Assembly (NCBI GenBank): GCA_022579005.1
Contig: MU401499.1
Location: 207,796 to 222,278, forward strand
Length of the DNA: 14,483 bases
Direction: 5' to 3'
DNA from: Poronia punctata
Taxonomy: Eukaryota > Ascomycota > Sordariomycetes > Xylariales > Xylariaceae
Within the stretch, counting starts at the first letter, position 1. Each line of letters begins with the position of its first letter. A model generated the notes under the pieces. It made no database searches, was not told the origin of the DNA, and saw only the letters and a list, made by a program, of their open reading frames with translations. Shown here in pieces: positions 1 through 9,292 of the stretch. The position numbers were made by a program, and so were the translations under genes.

Positions 1-122
1 TATTTTAAAACTTCCCCTTTGCCTCACCTTTTGTTTTTTTTTTTGTACTTTTTCTTCCCAACCGTTTGTTTTTTTTTTCCCGTTTTTCGTTCCCCCCCCC
101 CCCCCCCCCCCCCCCCCCTCCC
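1..122. repeat. Pyrimidine-rich low-complexity tract with a 27-base C run
   Basis: The plus strand is almost entirely C and T. It has T runs near 32-45 and 67-78 and an uninterrupted run of 27 C at 92-118, so the minus strand carries an equally long G run. No coding potential is visible. A G run of this length can form quadruplexes, and it is a common place for sequencing and assembly errors, so the exact length should not be trusted. Confidence 0.8.
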
Positions 123-500
123 TGACCATGACCTTTCTCGTCACCGGGTCATCCCCATGGCCGTGACCTTCTAGCCACCTCCCATGGTCATTCATGGGTT
201 TGGAAATGCCCCTCCCCCCCCCTTTGGCCATGGCTTTAGAAATCACCCGACCTGGCCCCCTTATTCACGCCCCTTTGATGATGGCTTTGGAAATGACCTC
301 TCATGGTCACGACATTTCCAGTCACCTCCCATGGCCATAGGTTAAGGTAATGTAGTTCATTCGAAAGGCCATTATGGCCTTGGTAGATGGATTCTAAAGG
401 TAATGGCCATGGCAAGTGAACCCCAAAGGTAATAGCTCTAGCAGGTCATTCGAAAAGTCATAGGCATGGCTAATATAGGTCATTCGAAAGGCTATGGCTT
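123..500. repeat. Degenerate CATGGCC / CATTCGAAAGG repeat array
   Basis: Short related units recur in imperfect copies. The block CACCTCCCATGG occurs at about 175 and 323. TTTGGAAATG or close variants occur near 199, 234 and 284, with an inverted-looking ACATTTCC at 312. GTCATTCGAAA-type units start at about 355, 444 and 478. AAAGGTAAT followed by GGCCATGGC or a variant occurs near 396 and 425. Spacing is irregular, so this is a decayed or interleaved minisatellite, not a clean tandem array. A minus-strand reading frame (394-741) runs through it but looks like chance. Confidence 0.6.
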
Positions 501-1311
501 TTGGATTTACCTGACCTGACCTAAGGTTAGCCAGGCCCAGATCTACTCGTATCGCTTTTGCTAACATAGGGGCTATAGTTGTGGCTACGTTGTGGCTTAT
601 GCTAAATGTGTGGCTAGTCCTGGCAAGGGGCCTTGGCAGGTAAAAGTGCTCAATGCCAAGAAACCCTCTTAAGGTTAGTAGATTTTCGAAATGGCGATAG
701 CATTGTACACGTAAAACAGGAACAGAATCTCCCTCGTACACTAGGGCATTTAACCCATGCCGAGCCCTTACGAGTAGTTACCCCAGATGACCTATAATTA
801 TGCTCGCAATGAGTACTCGTATAGCCGGTGCCTAGTCTAATAAACCGTTCCGCTTCCGAAGACCAATGTTGTTACCTACGAGTACATTCCAAACCCTTTT
901 ACGTGTAATATATTACCCAAGGTACACTTATGCTTCGTCCTTGCACTTTGGATTTACAGCGTAATTGAAAAGGAAAGCCGCTACTTTCAACGCAATAATA
1001 AGGTAGTGTTATGGGTTAATAGGTGTGTTGTGTGTGGCATGTAGAAGTGTTGGTTAGGTTACAGTGCCTTCACTGTAAAAGACCCTTGTTATGTATAGCC
1101 AGATCCGCTCCTTCCCCTACAGTAGCAAGCTTTCCTTTCTAGAGACAGCTTGCCTAGCGCTACACGGGCATTTTATATATAAACCAAGGTAAGTTTATAC
1201 TAATATGTTTATATAAAGCAAATACAAAAGACATCTGCTACACACACCCCGAGCTCAACCCCCTATTTTTGTACAGAATAGCCAAGATACTCTTATTCCC
1301 TTTTCTTTGTC
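501..1311. other. Intergenic DNA with no gene seen
   Basis: No convincing coding region, RNA gene or mobile element is visible. Four copies of the octamer TACTCGTA or its complement lie at 544-551, 769-776, 814-821 and 877-884. The right part is the region downstream of the sulfatase gene and includes short AT-rich stretches around 1170-1220. Confidence 0.6.
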
Positions 1312-1317
1312 TTTATT
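1312..1317 (-). terminator. Possible polyadenylation signal of the sulfatase gene
   Basis: The minus strand reads AATAAA about 142 nt past the sulfatase stop codon, a reasonable distance for a fungal 3' UTR. Fungal poly(A) signals are loose, so this is only a candidate; transcript ends would decide. Confidence 0.35.
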
Positions 1318-1458
1318 TCCCACTGCTGCCACTGGCGATATTCCTGATAAGCCACGAGGTTCCTTCATTCCCTCACATGCCCTAGTGATAGTCGAAGAGT
1401 ACTGGCGAAACAGCAGGAAAGTAGGGGGCTATAGTACCCTGCGACGGGTTTTCAATTT

Positions 1459-3607
1459 TCAAACCCATTCATCCCAACTAACGCCATCCCTCAGATACGA
1501 AACCTCTACCTCGTCCCACATGGGTCCCTCTGCGTCGAGAAGATATCCATCCGCACAATACTCGTAACGCACACGCCGAGTCCGCCGTGATTGTGAGGAA
1601 TAAATCTCGTCGAAACGCGCATGTAGCGCCTCTGCGAGAGTATGCACATCGCCCGTCGGATGGAGCTGTTCCCAAGGTTCGTGACATGTCGCGCCACGAC
1701 AAGATTTCAGGACGAAGAGTAGAGCGTCGAGACGGGATGCCACATTCTCCACGGGATGGCCTGCGACGCGTGTCTTTGTTGTTTTAGAGTTCTGAGGAAG
1801 GAGAAGATTATGCATTTGGCCGGGGTCGACCTGGGGTTTTGTTTTGTTTTTTTTGTTAGTTTAGTTTTTGCTTTTCTATCATGCCAGGAGAGGAAGGATG
1901 TAAGGAAGGAAGTAAGGAACGAACCGTCATATCATAGAGCTCATGCTCATTCGTACACCAAACGGAATAATAAAGATCATATCCGTCACCAGACAACCTC
2001 ACGGCTTTATACGTGTTATTCCCCCGATTCATGGGCTGATGTATTCCCTCGGTCACCACGAGACCCCAGTATTCCACACTCGCATGTTCCCTCCTCCTCC
2101 TCCCCCCTTTAGACTTACTTTCTCTCCCGATTTCCGCCCTCGTGACGGGAATAGGTCTACCGTCGAAATCGGCGCGTAAAGGGATACCCAAAAGCTGCAG
2201 AAACGTCGGCGCGAGGTCCGTGTGCGTGGTTACCATGTGATCGGCCGTGTGGTGATTGATAGCGACGCCAGGTCCGCGCACAATCAGCGGGACATTGATG
2301 TCTTCTTCGTATCCGCACGTCTTGCCGGGCTGGAGACGGTGTTGGCCTACGTGGAAGCCGTTATCGCTGCTGTAGACGATGTACGTGTTTTCCAAGATAC
2401 CGTGTTCTGCAAGACGCGTAACTATTGCGTCGACGAGCTCGTCGACGGATTGTAGAGCACGCAGACGTTGGCGGTAGAAGTGGTCGTTATACTCTATATT
2501 GGACTGGTTCTGACGGGGGAGGTCAAGGAGCCAGTTTGCTCCTGATGGCTTTTTTATTATCATTGTGTTAGCCAAGTAAGTACCTTACCTAATTATAATC
2601 TTAATCATAGGGGCAAGATAAGATACTGACGTGCTCCGGATTAAAGTTCTCCGTTCTAGGGACCTTGACATCCTTGAATAGATGTCTATGTCTCTCAGCC
2701 GCGATCGGCTCACTAAACGCAGCCGTCTGAGATTTGTCCACGACCATGTTGGAATGCGGGGCGACGGGCGCAACGGTTAGGAAAAACGGCTTATTATCGT
2801 TCTCCGCATCCCGCGCTCCTTCGTCTAGGAAATCGAGGGCTTTGGCTGCTAAAACGTCGGTGCCGTATAAGCCCTCGTAGCTCCGGGGTCGTTCGTTGTT
2901 GCGCTGAAAGGTGCTGTTCATGTAATCGTATGTATGCGGGTCGAGGAGGAAGTCCTGGATTTGTTCCACATGTAAGTCAGTTTTTGTTTCGTTTTTTTTC
3001 CATCGAAAATCATGAATAAATAAGAAACGAGATGGAATGAAAGAAATGGACTCTTACCCATCCTGTAAATCCTCCCGGAAAAGGCGAATCATAATTATCT
3101 ACCGTATGCGCATTGAACAACTTGCCGGTGTAATACGTATTATATCCCCCATCCTGTAACCAGACGGGCAGATAATCGGTATTGAAACCTTGGGAGATGA
3201 ATTTCGGATAACCACCTGTTCTCATATATGTATCTCATTAATCACTTTAATTCTTCTTCCTTTTTCACTTGAGAATAGAGGAAAAGAAAAAGAAAAAAGA
3301 AAATACCATAAGGCGGATTAACATCCGTAACATTCGTGTTATGCGGCAACTTTCCCGTCCAGAGATTCACCCTCGACGGACAACATATCGCCGTCGTACA
3401 GTAATGTTTCCCGTAAAACGTCCCCCTCTCGATCAGATGTTTTCGTACATGGGGCATGTAATCTAACGAGCCTAGACGTACGTCCTGATCATCTGTCAGG
3501 ATGAAGACGACGTTTGGCCGTCGGAGCGTGAGTGAGGTTTGCTGTGCTTGTGATTGTGATTGGCCTAGCGCTGCTAGGAAGGAAAAGGTGAGGATTTGTT
3601 GACGCAT
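1459..3607 (-). CDS. Secreted arylsulfatase-like sulfatase (five exons)
   Basis: Spliced model: 3607-3307, 3215-3058, 2954-2631, 2548-1925 and 1830-1459, giving 592 residues, a usual length for fungal type I sulfatases. Introns are 91, 103, 82 and 94 nt; all junctions restore one frame and the expected family sequence (for example PPYG|GYPKF, FTGW|DFLLDP, NPEH|PSGANW, YDMT|VDPGQ). Residues 1-22 look like a signal peptide (hydrophobic core ILTFSFLAALG), so the enzyme is probably secreted or vacuolar. TDDQD (D39, D40) supplies metal ligands. CCPSR at 75-79 carries the cysteine that a formylglycine-generating enzyme would convert. GYNTYYTGK (124-132) matches the second sulfatase signature; H220 lies in APVAPHS; SSDNG (D323, N324) and K337 complete the site. 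It resembles the N-acetylglucosamine-6-sulfatase-like branch. The substrate is unknown; sulfate scavenging is inferred. The active site looks intact. Confidence 0.93.
2089..2107 (-). repeat. AGG microsatellite inside the sulfatase coding exon
   Basis: The minus strand has a run of G followed by four AGG triplets within exon 4, encoding G409-G410-R411-R412-R413-R414. The stretch lies in a basic linker (K/S/R-rich) between the metal-binding core and the conserved VEYWG segment. Replication slippage here would add or remove whole arginine codons without shifting the frame. Confidence 0.7.
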
Positions 3608-4558
3608 TTTGAACGATAGAAAAATAAAGTAAAAGGATGAATAGAGATAATCTAATTACTTCATTTTTTATTTATCCCGATGATGGAAAAGCTGGCGGCG
3701 TACAGACATTCTGCTGGACTTCATTATGCCAACTTACAATACATAAGTACCTTATATATACACATGTCCTATCCTTACCATTTTTGTAAACACTCCCAAG
3801 TTACATAATGTAGGTAGTTAGCTTTGGTTAGCGTTGCTTAGGTCGAGAAGGTTGACCCCGATTTCAATGTTTCCTCTCTCCAATTCCCGAGTTGAGATCA
3901 TTCTCTACACGGATGATGCCACCGGCCACCACCGGGATATCTACCAATCTATTTTCCCCTTTCCCCCCCAGAAATTGGAGCGGAATAGTTTAAACCGGTA
4001 TGTTTATGCAGTTGGGAGGCAGAGTTATACATTTGGTAACCTTGTCCGGACTAGGAATGTGTCTATAAGGCAGTCAGTTCATTTCACGTTGTGGAATGAA
4101 TGGAGAATTGGTTGGTTTTCTTGTTTAAGAAGGAAACGAAAAAGATGTCTAGTCTGATGACTAAGCTAAATGTACGACACCCCTCTTTATCGCAGATCGA
4201 TGTCGGTACTACTTGTATAACCGGGAGCCTACATCGCATATTCATGTAGGTAGCCTAGATAGTTTACGAGAATGAGCCGTGGAGGGCATCGTAATATGAA
4301 CGGACATGTGTCACCCTCTTTTGTACATAATTGCTTGTGGGTATAATGCAGTCTACATCCATGTAAAAACCACGCCATAGCCAAACCCGCACAAACAGCA
4401 CATTAATAATAACGGGAATAATAAGAAAACGCTTGCCGTCCCTTGTTCTCCTGTCCGCTCCCCCCCAACAACATGAACACCACCTTGACCCCTCAACAAT
4501 ATGGAAATCCCAGACACTAGGTGGAGCCCTACCCGATTCTCTGAATGGTAAGTATGTG
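3608..4558. other. Gap between MED5 and sulfatase genes
   Basis: This 951-base gap holds the 3' UTR of the upstream Mediator gene at its right end and the sulfatase promoter at its left end. Short reading frames occur (plus 3834-4157; minus from 4264 into the Mediator gene), but they show no recognisable domain and look like chance. I looked for a CYS3-type ATG-N4-CAT site, expected if the sulfatase is under sulfur control, and did not find one by eye. Confidence 0.6.
3751..3760 (-). promoter_or_regulatory. Candidate TATA box of the sulfatase gene
   Basis: The minus strand reads TATATATAAG about 145 nt upstream of the sulfatase ATG. This is within the normal distance for a fungal TATA element plus 5' UTR. 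It is the only strong TATA-like element in the near upstream region, but AT-rich fungal promoters give false matches. Confidence 0.35.
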
Positions 4559-7500
4559 TTACGACATGTCCATGACACCCCAACCGTCAAGCATATCGGC
4601 GCCGCCATCATTAGCCCCGAGGTTGCCAAAGATGCTGTCGTCTCCCCCAAAATTGAGTCCGCCACCCGAGTCTGCCCCGCCTGTGAGATCCATCCCACCA
4701 CCGGCGTTACTCATACTCAAGTTGAGATTGCCGTCGCTTCCCACTAAACCGTCGTTCTGAGCCGCTGCAAGGGCTGCCGCCGTGTTGCCATCGAGATCGA
4801 GATTGAGCCCGCCCTGCAGCATCGCCTCTGCTGGTTGGGGCATCATCAGCTGTGCCTCCACCCGTCGGTATAGTCGCACCACATGCTCGGCCAATGCCGG
4901 GTCCGACTTGTGGATGAGTTTAAAATCCTCCGCTTCCGATTTGAGCGCCGCGCGGAGAGAGATCTGCGTTTGTGGAGGCGGCGGCGCGTTGCTTGGATCC
5001 ACGAGCAGCCCCATGAAGGGTGGCGGCGGCACGTTGGTCGCGTCCGGCGCACAGACGAGCGCCGTTGCGATGTCGTATATGATACTACCGCTCCCAGCCT
5101 CGGTCTGTTGCTTGGTCTCGTCTAGAATCAGATATAATAGCCGTCGCGCCCCTAGAATCCTGTGCGCCGCTAGCATTTGACGGTGCGACGCCGGAACCAT
5201 ATTCAGGGACGACGGCACCATATTCAGGCCCGGGTTGAGGCTCCAGTGTACGTAATTTTGTATCGTGTGCCGGACCGAAGCGGCCAGACCGCCGTTATTC
5301 GTGCTGGTCCAGGCCTCCAACTCGTTATGACCCGCTCCAGCCGTTCGGCGCGATAGCCGGATGTTGTGTTTGATCGCGTTGAGCAGCGGCTCGATCTCCT
5401 GGCTTTTGGGATCTTGTCTCTGGTAGGACCTGAGCGAGTGTTCCAACGGCTTCGCAACGATGTTCAACACAGCCGAAAGCATCGTCTGCGCCTCATCCGA
5501 GCCCTTCTTGTTAAGAAGTATCAGCTGGAATATCCTAATCGCCGCTTTCTGGTCTGGTTCGTTTTCTATCCATAACTGATTGGACATGTACGTGATGGCC
5601 ACGACTAGCGAAGGTAGAAGCAGGGTATCGACCATGTATTCGACTCCCGTCTTAAGGTCCTCGTCACTCAGCCACTTGCAGCCATAGGCGAGCTTGATAT
5701 TGTGAAACAAGGTCGGCACCAAAAGATAGAAATCCTGGGGTGGGCACGAAGACATCAGCTCGTCGCCCAGATTACCGGTTTCCGTGTCGAAGAGGCCTTG
5801 AATCCAACCATCCAGGTGGTTCTTTTCTGCTTCCGTCAGCTCATCAAACGGCCGGCTCAATTGACCTTGTTTTAGCAGTTTTGCTACAAACGAGTCGGCT
5901 GATCGGATACCGAGCTCGAGGGCGGAAAGGTTATAACGGTGGACAAAAGCCAATACCAGTAGAAGAATGGCGCCGAATTCTTCGTAAACTGGGTGGTATT
6001 CCCCTTGGTCGTCATCGTACACCCAGTTATCGAGCAGCTCGCATAAGGGCTGCAGAATCACCGAGGCTTGTCCAAAAAGAAGCATCACATCTAGCGAGAA
6101 GGGCTTCTTGACGAGTTGGGTGCACATGAGTTTGAGAGACATGGTCTCCTTGTTTGCACAGAGACGGCCGATTAACTATAATCAGCAATCATATAATTAG
6201 TAATCATCCTTGGACCGGAAGGCCTTGGACCGGAAGGCCTTGGACCGGAAAGGCTGATCAGGGATGCAACATAGGCAGGGATAGGTACCTACCTCGATCA
6301 AGGCCTGACAGACAGATCCTACATTGCCATCCATATTATCTATATCCCTGACCAGGTCATTAATCCTCTCAGGATCGGCGATACAGCGATCTACCAGCGT
6401 CTCTTTGACTTGCCGGCCATCTTGAGGCAAAGTTTGGAGCGTGATTTCGCCCAACAGGCCCTCGATGCTTGACTCCGGTATCAGACCATGTAAACAGCAC
6501 GCGAAACAGAACTCCTGCCGCACGTTTTCCGTAAACGTGTTATTGTTATTTCTCGATTCCTCAAACATGGCAGACAAAGTAGGGAATGCATTGGTGTCAA
6601 CTTGTGAAAGTGCTTCAGTAATGCAGTACTGGGGCGTCAGGGGAGCAAACATCGAGCCTGACAATGTGACAAGTAACAAAGGAAGTTTGTTGATCAGATA
6701 GGACCTAAGTAAATGGCCAGTTTTGTGTCCTTCGTTTCGGAATACTGCATTGGCGAGGACGTCGAAAGAGGCCAGTATCAGGTCGATGGTCGTGGTTTGG
6801 ATATCACCCTAGCATCGTTCAGTTCGAGTTCGCCCGGTTCTCTACAACTACAAATACAAGAGCAAGCGATTCTTACCTGATACCTGTTATTTAGGTAGCT
6901 GAAAAGGGCAGCATCATCTATGAGTGGCCGCCCAACGAGCTAGATCACGTCAGCTGCCTGCTTATCCAGGAATACTAAGCGTATCAAGCCATACCGATGC
7001 GTTTAGATAGATGTATAAGCCAGCTCTGGAGTTGGCTATTGGCAGTTCGGGTATGACTATGCTGTCGAGAGCCATGGATGATTCGAGATCATCGATGCCC
7101 ATGTTTGTCACTTCCTTCTTGATTTTTTCCACTGGCTCGAAAGCTGCGAGCGTCTCGGTACGGAACAGTTCCAGCCGACTCGCTATCTGTGACGAGCTCT
7201 GTAGGATAGAAGGGATGAAAGATGCCAAGCTTTCCGACAAGCCTCGGCGTATACCTAGAACCTACATTAACCATCGCCGAGGAAAACTCGTGTCGTAGAG
7301 AGTGTGAAAATACCTTTAGCTCTAGGATGAGGCCCACTTAGACCCTCAAGAACCTTTTCGTTCTCACAAACACCTAGGAGGAGCATGACAAAGGCAGCGC
7401 GAGTGGCCTCCATCTCTTCCCTGGTTTGGTTGTTCTGTAGTTGGCCCATGACATCCTGCGCAAAGGCAGTAGCAGCCGTGGTGAACAGCGTCATCCATTT

Positions 7501-8004
7501 GGCCATGAGAGCGCAGATTAGCAGCGCTTCCATTGTGCTATTAATTGCCTTCCCTAGTCGGACAGCCTTGGAGAGTCGGTAGAATAGGTTCTCTTCGGGC
7601 GTATACGAGTTTGCCCATCGCAAAGGGGGGTTGCCTCGATCATCGGTACTGGCAGGTTGTAGATACGATCGAGATGTCGAGTATTTATATAATGCATTCA
7701 ATATTGACGGTGTATCGATAAATTCGTGGTTGATGAGGACCTGGAGGTATCGTGGTATGCGCGGATCGAGACTTTCATGGTTGGACGGCTGTGGGCGCAA
7801 GAAGATATCGGCCAAAAGACCAGGGGCCAGCGGATGCCTCCTGTACAGCGTAGTGGCAGACTCCTCGAATTCGCTCGCGCTGAGGCGGGAATATAGACAT
7901 TCCCCCACATATTTCGACCATTTCCCGCGAGAGCCTGTTACATCAAGAGCCCGGTAGCCCTCTCGTAGGCTCACCGGTTCGTCGTCAATCATGTCCGTGT
8001 CCAT
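4559..8004 (-). CDS. NUT1: Mediator complex subunit 5 (Nut1), five exons
   Basis: Med5/Nut1 belongs to the tail module of Mediator, which links DNA-bound activators to RNA polymerase II in the nucleus. Spliced model: 8004-7314, 7254-6995, 6939-6877, 6808-6293 and 6175-4559, giving 1048 residues, normal for filamentous fungi. Introns are 59, 55, 68 and 117 nt; the third exon is only 21 codons. Family hallmarks in order: HPLAPGLLADIFLRPQ then LDPRIPRYLQVL near the N-terminus; IDDAALFSYLNNRYQ across the small exon; DNMDGNVGSVCQAL before intron 4; then LCELLDNW, DQGEYHPVYEEFGAILLL, FDTETGNLGDELMSSCPP and QDFYLLVPTLFHNI. Two PPPP motifs (about 893 and 908) precede a Gly/Asn/Asp/Ala-rich, probably disordered tail (about 961-1048) ending DGWGVMDMS. 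The start is the first Met of the exon; Met5 is a possible alternative. No break is seen. Confidence 0.93.
5196..5228 (-). repeat. 21-bp tandem duplication in MED5 coding sequence
   Basis: The plus-strand 12-mer ACCATATTCAGG occurs at 5196 and again at 5217, exactly 21 nt apart. It encodes two successive heptads, LNMVPSS and LNMVPAS, at residues about 827-840. The period is seven codons, so the frame is kept. It falls in a loop-like stretch between better conserved segments. Confidence 0.75.
6208..6253. repeat. Three 15-bp tandem repeats inside MED5 intron 4
   Basis: Three successive copies of CCTTGGACCGGAAGG occupy 6208-6222, 6223-6237 and 6238-6253; the last has one extra A. They lie wholly within intron 4 (6292-6176), making it the longest of the four introns. 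Because the unit is 15 nt, the retained-intron reading frame stays open through the repeats and ends at a stop at 6197-6199. Confidence 0.9.
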
Positions 8005-8074
8005 GACTGCGTTTCATTCGGACCAAGGGCACACGAGCGTGATGGGATATCTTGTCAATCGTGTGTGACTTCGG

Positions 8075-8082
8075 TTTATATA
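8075..8082 (-). promoter_or_regulatory. Candidate TATA box of MED5
   Basis: The minus strand reads TATATAAA about 71 nt upstream of the MED5 ATG, a plausible distance for a core promoter with a short 5' UTR. Mediator genes are often TATA-less, so the match may be chance. Confidence 0.35.
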
Positions 8083-9220
8083 TTTAGTCTGGTTGCTAAT
8101 AAACTAAGGCATTGGTAGACCTTTTCGGACATCCTGTCGAAGGGCGCGCATAGGCAACTTCTATGGTCAATAAGCACTTGCACTGTAGATTGTGATTGTA
8201 CTCGTAGGTTGGAGGGTTATAACTTATAATTGAGGGACAGCAATGACGCGCCCGCGTTAAAGTGATATATACTCTAATAAGGCCGTTCCTTCTGTAAGTA
8301 GTCTAACCTAAAACGATTGAATGCATATTTTAGGCACAACCTACCTTGCTTTATCGATAAAACGCAAGCTCAACAATACCTAACCTCATCTGGATAGATG
8401 CAGTTCTGCTTGCAGGAAATAGGTAGGTACTAATAATAAGTTCCCCTGGTACCTCAGAAGCTCCTCAGGTTAGGTAATATCAAAGCTCGGCTCGGTCAGT
8501 CCTCAGATATATAATCTTGCAAAAATAACTGACAACGTAAATAGTACATATAGGTAGATGAGCTCGATATCCGTCAAGGGGGTTAATTTGAATTATGTAG
8601 AAACAGCTACAGTTGTAATAATATAACCAAAATTATAAAGTTGCAGTCTTAATCAAGTCCTGGTTACCAAAGGTTCTTGACCCTTGTTGCACACACGCAC
8701 CCTTAATGAGGTTGGAGTACCTATTGATCGACAACACAAAGATCAAACCCAATCCTCCAGCCGCAGTCTTTTCTCCTATTATCTGTCCTACTTTTGACAC
8801 AATACCATCAATAGGATTGTTTGCATTCAACCACGGCTTTGGCAATTGACCGTTGCGCTGGCGGTTAAGAATTCGTTTTCGGAGTTAAGAGCAGTAAGGA
8901 AGGACGAGGAAGGTAATATCTCTGTAACGACGTAACACTTCGGACATTGGTCCGAAAGCTTTGTATCCCACAGATTAAGCAAAAACAGGGTGCAACTAGA
9001 GCTTTTTGGGGTTAGCTTAGTCTAGGCTTGAGCTGAAAAGGGCGATGGGCTTATGAAAGCTGCCCGTTCCGGCCGGTTCTAGATTACCAGTATGTGGCGA
9101 GATTTTGGTAATGGTTATGGTACTTGTAGGCACATGGGTGTAGATTAAATGAGTATCTCTATCCTATCTTATATGAGCCCAGCATCTTTTTTTACTATTG
9201 CTAGCCATATATTGCGACGT

Positions 9221-9240
9221 AATTAGCATGCATGCTAGTT
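9221..9240. repeat. Palindrome at the edge of the AT-rich block
   Basis: TAGCATGCATGCTA at 9224-9237 is a perfect 14-bp palindrome. It extends to 20 bp (9221-9240) with one mismatched pair. It sits within about 60 bp of where ordinary base composition gives way to the AT-rich block. Confidence 0.7.
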
Positions 9241-9292
9241 ACGCCTTACGTTATAGGGTAGCTATAGGACTAAAAGGGGCTAGCTTAATTTC

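Larger units (their letters stand above)
8005..9292. other. Non-coding region upstream of MED5
   Basis: This holds the MED5 promoter at its left end and then about 1.2 kb with no gene I can recognise. Base composition falls towards AT to the right. TAGGT/ACCTA-type words recur (for example AGGTAGGTAC near 8423 and TTAGGTAAT near 8472). A minus-strand frame at 8633-8845 encodes about 70 residues, but it has an in-frame TAA a short distance upstream and no ATG, so it cannot be a standalone gene as it lies. Confidence 0.55.

Noticed and set aside
1..120. Telomere-proximal sequence
   Set aside because: No TTAGGG/CCCTAA array is present; the C run is a plain homopolymer.
394..741. Minus-strand 115-codon frame
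   Set aside because: It runs through degenerate repeats, shows no domain, and has no promoter or splice context.
3834..4157. Plus-strand 107-codon frame between the two genes
   Set aside because: No recognisable domain, and it lies in the promoter/UTR gap of two well-modelled genes.
6809..6876. TTCGAGTTC, similar to a tRNA B box
   Set aside because: It lies inside MED5 intron 3, with no matching A box or cloverleaf around it.
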